A stretch of DNA of 27,023 nt from JAFGGG01 sp964634205 (GTDB lineage: Bacteria > Spirochaetota > Spirochaetia > SZUA-6 > RPPD01). The position numbers were made by a program, and so were the translations under genes. Position 1 is the first letter of the stretch. Each line of letters starts with the position of its first letter. Below, one piece after another: positions 1 to 6,951 of the stretch. The stretch spans positions 1-27,023 of the forward strand of contig CAZWKE010000046.1 of assembly GCA_964634205.1 (NCBI GenBank). Reading direction: 5' to 3'. The notes beneath the pieces were generated by a model. It saw only the letters and a program-made list of their open reading frames with translations, was not told the origin of the DNA and did not search any database.

Positions 1-1
1 T

Positions 2-172
2 TGCTTGATTCTTGTGGTGTGTATATTATTTAATTACGGAAGGATCATACTATCGGCATTACCGGATATTTTAAACATCTACCGATCTATGCGCACATAT
101 CGGCGGATCCGGACAAAAAAACGCTCTTTACACATGAAAATAAGGAAAAATGTATCAAAAAGAAACACTTAA
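2..172 (+). CDS. possible 3' end of a membrane protein gene, cut by the window edge
   Basis: An open frame runs from the first bases to a TAA at 170-172, giving about 56 residues. The first ~20 are hydrophobic and are followed by a strongly basic tail rich in Arg and Lys, as in the last membrane helix and cytoplasmic tail of an integral membrane protein. There is no start in the window. I do not recognise a family. The stretch is short and AT-rich, so an open frame by chance is quite possible. The next gene starts 180 bases later behind its own ribosome site. Confidence 0.2.
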   Translation, partial: CLILVVCILFNYGRIILSALPDILNIYRSMRTYRRIRTKKRSLHMKIRKNVSKRNT

Positions 173-180
173 AAAGACAT

Positions 181-209
181 TATGATACAATGTAGCAATA
201 TGATACAAT
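181..209. repeat. 11-bp direct repeat upstream of the small heat-shock gene
   Basis: TATGATACAAT occurs at 181-191 and again at 199-209, a period of 18 bases. Two copies 18 bases apart lie on roughly the same helical face less than 200 bp upstream of the heat-shock gene. TATGAT also resembles a -10 box. This could be a tandem regulator site or chance in AT-rich DNA. Confidence 0.3.
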
Positions 210-295
210 CTGAGTCATAGCAATAATGCCCCACTGATTCTGTTTTGTAACTCATTATAATACAAGTAATTATATCTATCAATAAATGCGTGGAA

Positions 296-324
296 TTGGC
301 ATGCTTTTTGCAACTAATATTAAT
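296..324 (+). promoter_or_regulatory. candidate sigma-70 promoter for the small heat-shock gene
   Basis: TTGGCA at 296-301 (5/6 to the -35 consensus) is followed after 17 bases by ATTAAT at 319-324 (4/6). This puts the start near 331, just ahead of the AAGGAGG ribosome site at 340-346. A separate TATAAT at 256-261 lacks a convincing -35. No CIRCE element is visible, so HrcA control is not supported. Confidence 0.3.
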
Positions 325-352
325 AGAACGATAATTTAGAAGGAGGTTCAAA

Positions 353-781
353 ATGAACTTGATAAAATACAGACCATTAAACAACCTGTTGGGTTGGGAT
401 ACGGACGGTTTTCTGGACCGGTTTTTTGACGAAGATTTTTTCGGAACGGGCGGAAACTACCCTCGTGTAGACGTCAGAGAAGAGAAGGGTGCGTATGTGC
501 TTGAAGCCGATCTTCCGGGCATTACCGATAAGGACCTGGATGTAAAAGTAGACGGCAACCTTCTTACCATTTCCTCCAAGAAGGATGAAGAGAAGAAAGA
601 GGAAAAGAACGGTTATATCGTACGTGAAAGGAAAAGCTCTTCTTTCAGCAGAAGCTTTGTACTGCCCAAGAATGTGGACAAGGAAAAGATCAAGGCCAAC
701 TTTAAGAACGGCGTTCTGGCACTGAACATGCCCAAGGTTCCCGAAGCAGAACCGAAAAAGATCGATGTTAAATCCGAATAA
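353..781 (+). CDS. Hsp20/alpha-crystallin small heat-shock protein
   Basis: ATP-independent holdase that binds unfolding proteins in the cytoplasm and keeps them refoldable. The 142-residue length is normal for bacterial Hsp20. Residues 1-30 are a hydrophobic N-terminal arm with Phe-rich FLDRFFDEDFF. The alpha-crystallin domain spans about 36-130, with the typical PRVDVREE opening, the DLPGITDKDL segment and the conserved GVLALNMPK near the end. A short charged tail follows. The start is fixed by AAGGAGG at 340-346, seven bases before the ATG. The gene stands alone and ends at a strong terminator, so it is probably monocistronic and stress-induced. Family assignment is firm; the regulator is not visible. 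Confidence 0.95.
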   Translation: MNLIKYRPLNNLLGWDTDGFLDRFFDEDFFGTGGNYPRVDVREEKGAYVLEADLPGITDKDLDVKVDGNLLTISSKKDEEKKEEKNGYIVRERKSSSFSRSFVLPKNVDKEKIKANFKNGVLALNMPKVPEAEPKKIDVKSE

Positions 782-805
782 TCCGTACATATCCCATATT
801 ACGCG

Positions 806-835
806 GGCCCTCAAATTGTTGAGGGCCTTTTTTTT
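806..835 (+). terminator. Rho-independent terminator after the small heat-shock gene
   Basis: A perfect 9-bp stem, GGCCCTCAA at 806-814 and TTGAGGGCC at 819-827, with a 4-base loop is followed directly by eight T at 828-835. It sits 25 bases after the hsp20 stop and closes that transcript. Confidence 0.93.
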
Positions 836-873
836 CAGTCCGACGAAGCGGGCTTTGGGCGGCGAGATAGCGC

Positions 874-902
874 TTGACTTGAGGCGCCTTCATGGCTATG
901 TT
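874..902 (+). promoter_or_regulatory. candidate promoter for the rubrerythrin-like gene
   Basis: TTGACT at 874-879 and TATGTT at 897-902 are 17 bases apart. The -35 matches 5/6 and the -10 4/6. The pair lies between the hsp20 terminator and the next gene, where a fresh promoter is needed. TATAAA at 905-910 is an alternative -10 without a well-placed -35. Confidence 0.35.
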
Positions 903-936
903 GATATAAAATTATGCAAAAGAAAAGGGGAAGATC

Positions 937-1434
937 ATGAGTATACGCTTTAACATCGACGAGGTTTTTGTCATGGCCATTAAAATCGAAGAGAACGGTG
1001 CCGCCTTCTACCGCCGGGCCGCGGAATTACACGCGGGTGGTGATTTTGAAACCACTTTGAAGGATCTTGCCGACATGGAAGATGAGCATAAAAAAATATT
1101 TACCGAGATGCGTGAGCAGGTTGGAGAGGACGAAAAACTCGAACAGGCCTATGATCCCTTTAATGAGGCCATTCTTTACCTGAACAGCATGGCCGATTAT
1201 CACGGTGGAGAGGGAAGCCAGTCGGCTGCCGACAAGCTGACGGGTGATGAGACGATTCTGGATATCGTCCGTACCGGGATAGAGCTGGAGAAGAAATCAA
1301 TCCTGTATTATCTGGGCTTAAAGGACCTGGTACCCCAGCGGCTGGGCAAAGAAAAAATGGATAAAATAATCGTTGAAGAAAAAAAGCATGTTGTCCAATT
1401 GAGTAAGATACTTACACAGGAGAAGAAGAAATAG
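937..1434 (+). CDS. rubrerythrin-like ferritin-superfamily di-iron protein
   Basis: A 165-residue four-helix-bundle protein. Helix 1 carries the Glu ligand in IKIEENGAAFYRRAAE (about residues 15-30). Helix 2 has the ExxH pattern in DMEDEHKKIF (46-55). Helix 3 has GIELEKKSILYYLGLKDL, and helix 4 has the EExxH pattern in VEEKKHVVQL. This is the di-iron ligand spacing of rubrerythrin-type proteins. There is no C-terminal rubredoxin CxxC domain, so it is an 'erythrin-only' form that would need an outside electron donor. Likely role is peroxide reduction or iron handling in an anaerobe or microaerophile; that is inference from the family. A weak AAGGGG precedes the ATG. The first ~12 residues, before the conserved helix, could start later at Met13. 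Confidence 0.85.
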   Translation: MSIRFNIDEVFVMAIKIEENGAAFYRRAAELHAGGDFETTLKDLADMEDEHKKIFTEMREQVGEDEKLEQAYDPFNEAILYLNSMADYHGGEGSQSAADKLTGDETILDIVRTGIELEKKSILYYLGLKDLVPQRLGKEKMDKIIVEEKKHVVQLSKILTQEKKK

Positions 1435-1437
1435 GGT

Positions 1438-1460
1438 GCCGCGGGGCCTGCCCGAACGGC
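1438..1460. other. GC-rich hairpin between convergent genes
   Basis: GCCGCGGG at 1438-1445 pairs with CCCG and CGGC at 1451-1460, with a 2-base bulge and a 5-base loop. It lies between the stop of the rubrerythrin-like gene and the stop of the converging ispH-like gene. There is no T-tract on either side, so intrinsic termination is unproven. Confidence 0.3.
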
Positions 1461-1475
1461 CGGTGTGAGAAGACG

Positions 1476-2354
1476 TCAGATATCTTCCAGATAAGCTCGT
1501 ATTTCGTTTTCCACAAAAAGCGGAGTTGAGGCCGAGGACACAAGCAGTGCACATGAATGGTTTTTCAGGGGAAGGTTCAGTGAAATCAGTTCGGCTAAAT
1601 CGGCGATAAAATATACCTCGGTGCTTTTTTCGGCGAGAATTGTATATAATTTGTTGGCGTTTGATGAGAGGCGGTCACCGACAACAAAGGTGATGTCAAC
1701 CTCCGCCTGCATACGCAGGGCTTCTTTCTCCTTTCGATCCGTAATCGGGCAGATTGAATTGTAGGTGACGATCTCGGTCCGCGGCGAACAGGTTTGTTTT
1801 ATTTTTTCCACGGCCATTTCAAAAATATCCTTTCTGCCGGTGGTCTGGGAGACAATAAAAACCCTGTTTACCTTTTGATGTTGTAATAACCCGTGGTAGC
1901 GTAAGGCAAAATCTTCCAACTCTTCCGGAGTTTCTATGACCACATAATTTTCAGCATAGCTGACAAGACCTTTGATTTCCGGATGATTTTTCTTCCCGAT
2001 AATTACGGTAAAGAAACCGCGGGCCGCATAATCGAGGATGGAAAGCTGGACCCTTTTCACATTTACGCAGGTGAGGTCGATAAGGTTGTAGTTCTTCTCT
2101 AAGGCGGATTCCTCTTGTTTGTTAATGCCGTGTGTGCGTATTGCCAGGGAACTTCCGGGAGGGACCTGATCTACCGACCCAACGGTGTGGATATCAAGCC
2201 CTTTCAGATAGGTGATGTAATTGGAGTTGTTTATAATATTTCCGTAGGCGTAGATGTGTCCGCAGCGGGGTCTGCTGTTTTCCTGTAACAGTTTTTTTTC
2301 CGCATTTCTTACCCCCGGACAAAACCCCGACATTTTTGGTATTTTAACCTGCAT
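1476..2354 (-). CDS. ispH: divergent IspH/LytB-type 4-hydroxy-3-methylbut-2-enyl diphosphate reductase
   Basis: IspH makes IPP and DMAPP from HMBPP in the last step of the MEP pathway, using a [4Fe-4S] cluster held by three Cys. All three are present: Cys12 (GFCPGV), Cys96 (DLTCVN) and Cys202 (SICPIT). The substrate-site residues His75 (THG), His124 and Glu126 (NHPEIKG), the QTT at 170-172, SSN at 230-232 and Ser276 are also there. The strongly conserved His of the first substrate motif (VHN, His41 in E. coli) is replaced by Asn42 (INN). Flanking motifs also differ from the norm: TCVNVK for TCPLVT, and SICPITDRK for TICxATxxRQ. At 292 residues it lacks the usual C-terminal extension. It is divergent from a polyprenyl synthase 68 bp away, which supports an isoprenoid role. 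It may be a fast-evolving IspH or a specialised paralogue. Confidence 0.85.
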   Translation of the reverse strand: MQVKIPKMSGFCPGVRNAEKKLLQENSRPRCGHIYAYGNIINNSNYITYLKGLDIHTVGSVDQVPPGSSLAIRTHGINKQEESALEKNYNLIDLTCVNVKRVQLSILDYAARGFFTVIIGKKNHPEIKGLVSYAENYVVIETPEELEDFALRYHGLLQHQKVNRVFIVSQTTGRKDIFEMAVEKIKQTCSPRTEIVTYNSICPITDRKEKEALRMQAEVDITFVVGDRLSSNANKLYTILAEKSTEVYFIADLAELISLNLPLKNHSCALLVSSASTPLFVENEIRAYLEDI

Positions 2355-2422
2355 AAACTCATCTAGAATATACCTACGCTTTATTTAATATTCAATAACT
2401 ACTTTATAAATCGGCCTATACC

Positions 2423-3508
2423 ATGTATAGTAAACGAATACTGATGCAGGATTTTTTTACTTTTCAAAAGAAGAATATAATAGGGTTGTTGGGCACCTTC
2501 CTGGAGCAAAAGCGTGAAGACCTGAAAATGGTTCATTCACTGGGAAGTGATGTCTGTGCCAGACTCAAAGCCTTTGTCTCCCGGGGGAAGATGCTGCGCG
2601 GCGGTCTTGTGTCCTTAAGCTCTCTTCTGTTTCAGGAGTCGTTTCCTGCCGGGGTTGTGCAGGCCGGGGCCACCCTGGAGCTGGTACAGGCCGGACTTTT
2701 GATACATGATGATATCATGGATGGTGATCTGGAAAGGCGTGGGGAACAAAGTCTTTTTTATACGTATGCAAAGCAGGCTGAGGAGCAGCACTTACGCCGG
2801 GCTTTCCATGTTGGTGAGTCCCTGGGAGTATGCGCAGGGGATATGGCCTTTTTTCTGGCCTACGAACTGCTTTCCGAACCGGGTATTCCGGAAGAAAAAC
2901 AGGTTACCCTTGTGTCATTGCTTTCACGTGAGTTGAATTATGTGGCAGCCGCCCAGATGCTGGATATGTACCGCGGGGCACAGGGAACCCCGGTGCTGAC
3001 GGAGGAGGACATCCTCAGGCTGTATAAATATAAAACCGGACGCTATACCTTCTCGCTTCCCCTGATGTTCGGGGCGGTACTTTGCGGGAGTTCCGAAGAA
3101 CTGCTGCACATCCTGGCGGATATCGGGGAAAAAATTGGGATCATTTTCCAGATAAAAGATGATGAACTGGGATTGTTCGGTGACAGTACTCATACCGGAA
3201 AACCGATCGGCTCCGATATCAAGGAGGGAAAGAAAAACCTTTATTATTATTACCTGTTTCATGATGATCAGTACCAGGAACGTGAAGAGGTGCGCGTATT
3301 GTACAGTACCCCGCGTATCGGTGAAGCGGAAATCAGCAGGATACGTTCCCTGGTACTTGATCTGGGTATCCAGGAAAAAATCAATAAAAAGACGGGAGAG
3401 CTGGCCGAACAAGCAAAAGCCTTGATCAGGGATCTTCCGCATACGCGTGCCGAGGGCAGATCATTGCTGATTGACCTTCTTGAGTATAATTTGGGGCGTA
3501 CCTCTTGA
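2423..3508 (+). CDS. short-chain trans-polyprenyl diphosphate synthase (FPP/GGPP synthase type)
   Basis: Condenses IPP with allylic diphosphates to give C15-C20 prenyl diphosphates for quinones, undecaprenyl carrier or other isoprenoids. The first Asp-rich motif is in LLIHDDIMDGDLERRG (about residues 92-107). The second is FQIKDDELGLFGD, followed by TGKPIGSDIKEGKKN. The DDxLG form of the second motif, with Gly in place of the last Asp, is the normal variant of the GGPP-synthase-like subfamily with this GKPxGSD context. An R/K-rich MLRGG motif near residue 58 binds IPP. The length of 361 residues is typical of that group. No clear Shine-Dalgarno precedes the ATG; Met8 is an alternative start. 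Product chain length cannot be read with confidence. Confidence 0.88.
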   Translation: MYSKRILMQDFFTFQKKNIIGLLGTFLEQKREDLKMVHSLGSDVCARLKAFVSRGKMLRGGLVSLSSLLFQESFPAGVVQAGATLELVQAGLLIHDDIMDGDLERRGEQSLFYTYAKQAEEQHLRRAFHVGESLGVCAGDMAFFLAYELLSEPGIPEEKQVTLVSLLSRELNYVAAAQMLDMYRGAQGTPVLTEEDILRLYKYKTGRYTFSLPLMFGAVLCGSSEELLHILADIGEKIGIIFQIKDDELGLFGDSTHTGKPIGSDIKEGKKNLYYYYLFHDDQYQEREEVRVLYSTPRIGEAEISRIRSLVLDLGIQEKINKKTGELAEQAKALIRDLPHTRAEGRSLLIDLLEYNLGRTS

Positions 3509-3543
3509 TTATTTTTTAAATATTCCCTTTAAATAGAGTAACT

Positions 3544-5979
3544 ATGTTTGGCTTATTTAAGAAAAAGGAAATTGATCTCGACAGGCACATGTTTGAACAC
3601 TGGGAGACCAGGTTCGGCCTTTTACAAAAAAAGCGTTTTGAGGATGAATCGGGGCCGGGGTATGCTGCCTACAGGAAGAACAAGGCCTATTGGATCGAAC
3701 TGCAGCGTCGGAATATGTTTGCCTGGGTGGTAAACAATTATTTCAAGTATGATGATTTTGTCTTAACCGCTGATATGTCCTTTGCTCCCCAAAACGGGCA
3801 TTGCAGTATGGGTTTTATCTTTCGCTATATTAATAACGAGAATTTTTATTCGTTCTTTATTACCAAAAACGGTACCTTCCGCTTTGATGTGCTGTTTAAC
3901 GGCAATCCCTTTCATCTTATTGAATGGACCGAATCACCGTTTATTCTGCCGGAAAATAACCGGATAATGATAGTGGCACGCGGCTCACATTTCTCATTTT
4001 ACGCGGATAATGAATGGATGGCCGAATATGAGGATGATACATTGAATATGGGAAAATTCGGTCTGGCCGCGCAGAACTATAACGAGACAGCGGAAGCGCT
4101 GTTTAAGATAAGCAGTGTCGGCATTGATTCCCGCTCCCTTGAGGTGGAAAAGGCTTTTTACCGTTGGAACAATTATGTACCGGCGCGCCCTGAGCAAAGG
4201 ATTACCTACGCGGAGACGCTTTTCTCCGGCGGACACTTTCAGGCCGCGGCCGTCCAGTTGAAAAAGGCTTTTAAATTCAAAAAGCCGACCGCCGATGAAC
4301 ATTTTCTTTTTGCCGAATGTCTGCTGAACCTGGAATTGCATGAAGACGCGCTGGCGGAACTTGAGAAGTGCCTTAACCTTAATCCGGCGCATAACCGGGC
4401 CCGGCTGGAAAAAGCGAACCTCCTATATCTTCGCAATGATATTATCGCAGCCCGGGATTATATCAACAGTATCAAGCATGATTATCCGGAAAACGCCGTG
4501 TTGTTCAATCTGCTGGGAAACTGTGAATACAGCCTGGGGAATTTCGATACCGCCTACGACAGTTATCAGCAATCCCTGGAACTGGACAAGGAGACCCCGC
4601 TGTTTTATGTCAACGCTGCCAGAAGTGCGGAAAAAACAGGAGCCGAAACAAAGGCCCTGGAGTTGTATCTTACCGCCGCGCGTTTGTTGTTTGCCGAAGA
4701 GAATTATATGGACCTCTCTATGATCGTTCCCGGCATAGTGGGGCTCGATCCGAAAAACAAGGAGGTCATCAGCATCCAGGCCAAGATGCTGTATCACGAA
4801 GGCAAAATTGATGAGGCAAAAGATCTCTTCCTGCAATTGACCGGTAACGGGTATAAAGACAGCGCGGTATTTTTTCTGCTTGGGCTGATCCTGATCGATG
4901 AGGACAAACGGGAAGAAGCATACGATTATTTAAAGAGAGCAACCGAAATTGAACCGGGGTACGCGTTATACTGGTTCCGTCTGGCGGAGACCGGGTTTTT
5001 ACTGGGTAAGGATCCTTTGCCCGCACTCAAAAAGGCCTATGAACTGGACCCCGAGGATGTGTGGATCAATAATCTGTATGGGCAGATTTTGAGTGAAAAA
5101 AATCAGTTTTCCCGCGCCGAGGAACACCTTTCCAAGGCGTATGAACACGCTCCGTCCGACACCGATATTATCATCAATTTTTCGCATGTGTTGTTTCACC
5201 GGGGAAATGTTAACAAGGCGTTTGAGCTCGTAGAGAAGGGACTGACGGAATCCCCGGAGAATACGGCGTTGATCAATCACAAGGCCAACCTGCTGGCTCT
5301 TCAAAACCGCTATGAAGAAGCCGCCGATCAGTATGAAAAGGCCCTGACGTTGGACGCTGAAAACATTGTTTATATAGAGAACTGTGCCGCGGCCTGTATC
5401 GAAGCCGATAGGATAACCCGCGCTGATGAGCTGCTGGTAAAGTTGGTCGACAGCGCTCCGTCGGCCTCCGTATACAACAAACTGGGGAATGTGGCCCTGA
5501 TTCGCGGGGAGTATAAGCGGGCTGAGTTGTGTTACCGGGAGGGACTTGCGTTTGAGCCGGAAAACCCGGAGATAAAAACCAACCTGGCTTCGGTCTATGT
5601 TGATCGGCTGGAATATGAAAAGGCCAAGCGGCTGTTGCTCGAGGTGCTGGACACGGACAAGAAGGCAAAAAGGGCGCAAAAACTTTTTCAAACCCTGCGC
5701 AGGCGCTTTGAGGAGAAGATAGAATGCGCGTCCTGCAAGCGCGAGTGGTGGGTGCCGAAGGAACTGCCGATTCAGGAGGCGTTCAAGCTGTTCGGCGAAC
5801 CGCCCCATGATTCACCGGCCGGCAAATGCAGCGAATGCGGTAAAATCTATTGTATTGATTGTGCCTCGCACCACCTGCGGAAAAAGCGGTTTGTGTGTCC
5901 TGTTTGCGATGAGTTTTTAAAACTTTCCGATAACCGGTTACGCTACCTGGTAATGCGGTATGTCAGCGGCGAAAAATAG
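3544..5979 (+). CDS. large TPR protein with N-terminal beta-sandwich and C-terminal zinc-finger domain
   Basis: The 811 residues fall into three parts. About 15-195 read as a beta-rich, lectin/LamG or DUF1080-like sandwich, with alternating strands such as NFYSFFITKNGTFRFDVLF. About 205-690 are a long series of 34-residue TPR units with the typical A/L/Y/P pattern, for example AELEKCLNLNPAHNRARLEKA. The C-terminus (about 725-800) has eight Cys: C728, C731, C762, C765, C770, C773, C785 and C788, spaced as four CxxC pairs able to hold two zinc ions in a RING- or treble-clef-like fold. No signal peptide or membrane segment is visible, so it is likely a cytoplasmic scaffold. It starts 35 bases after the prenyl synthase and may be co-transcribed. 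The function is unknown. Confidence 0.85.
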   Translation: MFGLFKKKEIDLDRHMFEHWETRFGLLQKKRFEDESGPGYAAYRKNKAYWIELQRRNMFAWVVNNYFKYDDFVLTADMSFAPQNGHCSMGFIFRYINNENFYSFFITKNGTFRFDVLFNGNPFHLIEWTESPFILPENNRIMIVARGSHFSFYADNEWMAEYEDDTLNMGKFGLAAQNYNETAEALFKISSVGIDSRSLEVEKAFYRWNNYVPARPEQRITYAETLFSGGHFQAAAVQLKKAFKFKKPTADEHFLFAECLLNLELHEDALAELEKCLNLNPAHNRARLEKANLLYLRNDIIAARDYINSIKHDYPENAVLFNLLGNCEYSLGNFDTAYDSYQQSLELDKETPLFYVNAARSAEKTGAETKALELYLTAARLLFAEENYMDLSMIVPGIVGLDPKNKEVISIQAKMLYHEGKIDEAKDLFLQLTGNGYKDSAVFFLLGLILIDEDKREEAYDYLKRATEIEPGYALYWFRLAETGFLLGKDPLPALKKAYELDPEDVWINNLYGQILSEKNQFSRAEEHLSKAYEHAPSDTDIIINFSHVLFHRGNVNKAFELVEKGLTESPENTALINHKANLLALQNRYEEAADQYEKALTLDAENIVYIENCAAACIEADRITRADELLVKLVDSAPSASVYNKLGNVALIRGEYKRAELCYREGLAFEPENPEIKTNLASVYVDRLEYEKAKRLLLEVLDTDKKAKRAQKLFQTLRRRFEEKIECASCKREWWVPKELPIQEAFKLFGEPPHDSPAGKCSECGKIYCIDCASHHLRKKRFVCPVCDEFLKLSDNRLRYLVMRYVSGEK

Positions 5980-5987
5980 CCGTGTGT

Positions 5988-6935
5988 TTAGGGCAGCCCC
6001 TGCCCAACCCCGGTATCGGCCGGTTCCATCCTGTTTTTGCGTAAATACAGAATACAATACCACATAAGCAGCGCAAAAAGCACAAATGCCACACCCACCA
6101 CCGGCAAGCGAAAATTACCGCCCGCGGTAAAAATGAGGTTTTCTCCGGTGTTGTAATTATAAAGCAGAATCAATACGGAGTTATAAAGGAAATGAGCCGT
6201 CATGGTAACATAAAGCGAACGAAAGACGTAATATAAAAAACCGAGGTAGATGCCCAGGGCGATCAGCGAAGGCAGGCTGAGCAATTGAAAGTGGAAGAGT
6301 GCGAATATGGACCCGGAAATAATAAAATGCCATGGTGTTTTCAGTTTGCGCTGCAGGGTCCGTTGAAAATAACCGCGAAACAGGAACTCTTCACAGATGG
6401 CGGGGGTAACCCCGATAATAAACAACAATAAAAGCATTTCGCCGGGACCTGCTGCGGTAAAAAGGGGCGATGAGGCCTTCTGCATTTTTTCCAGCACCGG
6501 AAACAACAGGTATGCCCAGTAGGAAATAAACTCCACTACGGGAATGATGATTACGGCGCTGGCAACGGCAATCACAATTCCCGGCAGGGAAAAACGGTTG
6601 TAGTAGGCATATTCTTTTACCTGTTTGGTATGCCATTTTCTTACCAGAAACAGCGCCAGCCCGAACAGGATACCGTATTGGGCCGCCCCGGTAAACAGGA
6701 GTACCGGCACCTTTATTCTGGAGTAATACTGCCGAACTATTTCAAAATAATCCCTGCCCGCATCCGTATGAACGTGCGAGTGGACAAGTGTATCGATTAT
6801 AATGTAAATATTGAGAAATATGGAAGGGACAAGAAAGTATATCCCCCCGCAGATAAAGATGATAAACACCGCGCCGGTAAGGATATTTTTATCGGCGGCC
6901 TCGAAACTGCCGTCAAGGAGTGGTTTTTTAATCAC
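5988..6935 (-). CDS. CPBP-family intramembrane metalloprotease (Abi/Rce1-like)
   Basis: A polytopic membrane protein of 315 residues with all three signature motifs of the CPBP (CAAX protease and bacteriocin-processing) family. These are EExxxR in CEEFLFRG (about 182-187), FxxxH in FALFHF (211-215) and HxxxN in HFLYN (248-252). These residues form the catalytic site within the membrane. Family members process peptides or prenylated proteins, or give bacteriocin immunity; the substrate here is unknown. The start is a GTG at 6935. AAGGAG at 6943-6948 lies seven bases upstream of it, and it starts 16 bases after the preceding gene's stop. A longer frame from 6998 adds a low-complexity Arg/Ser stretch overlapping that gene and looks spurious. 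It converges on the TPR gene with 8 bases between stops. Confidence 0.9.
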   Translation of the reverse strand: MIKKPLLDGSFEAADKNILTGAVFIIFICGGIYFLVPSIFLNIYIIIDTLVHSHVHTDAGRDYFEIVRQYYSRIKVPVLLFTGAAQYGILFGLALFLVRKWHTKQVKEYAYYNRFSLPGIVIAVASAVIIIPVVEFISYWAYLLFPVLEKMQKASSPLFTAAGPGEMLLLLFIIGVTPAICEEFLFRGYFQRTLQRKLKTPWHFIISGSIFALFHFQLLSLPSLIALGIYLGFLYYVFRSLYVTMTAHFLYNSVLILLYNYNTGENLIFTAGGNFRLPVVGVAFVLFALLMWYCILYLRKNRMEPADTGVGQGLP

Positions 6936-6942
6936 AGTACGG

Positions 6943-6948
6943 CTCCTT
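6943..6948 (-). promoter_or_regulatory. ribosome binding site that sets the GTG start of the CPBP protease
   Basis: On the minus strand this reads AAGGAG, seven bases before GTG at 6935-6933. It lies just after the TAA of the upstream membrane-protein gene (6954-6952), which argues for translation of the downstream gene from this GTG. Confidence 0.75.
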
Positions 6949-6951
6949 GGA

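Noticed and set aside
308..337. TTGCAA/TAATTT as the hsp20 promoter
   Set aside because: Its start point would fall inside the ribosome binding site at 340-346; TTGGCA/ATTAAT at 296-324 is better placed.
1..352. tRNA or rRNA fragment at the left edge
   Set aside because: No cloverleaf, TΨC-like or conserved rRNA stretch is visible; the only structure is short repeats and a possible coding tail.
377..814. 145-residue minus-strand open frame opposite hsp20
   Set aside because: It mirrors a firm Hsp20 gene, covers the terminator and has no family features.
765..953. 62-residue plus-strand open frame
   Set aside because: It overlaps the end of hsp20, runs through the terminator and overlaps the next gene's start; no ribosome site.
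4999..5808. 269-residue minus-strand open frame opposite the TPR gene
   Set aside because: It is the antisense shadow of the TPR repeats; the plus-strand reading has clear TPR and Cys motifs.
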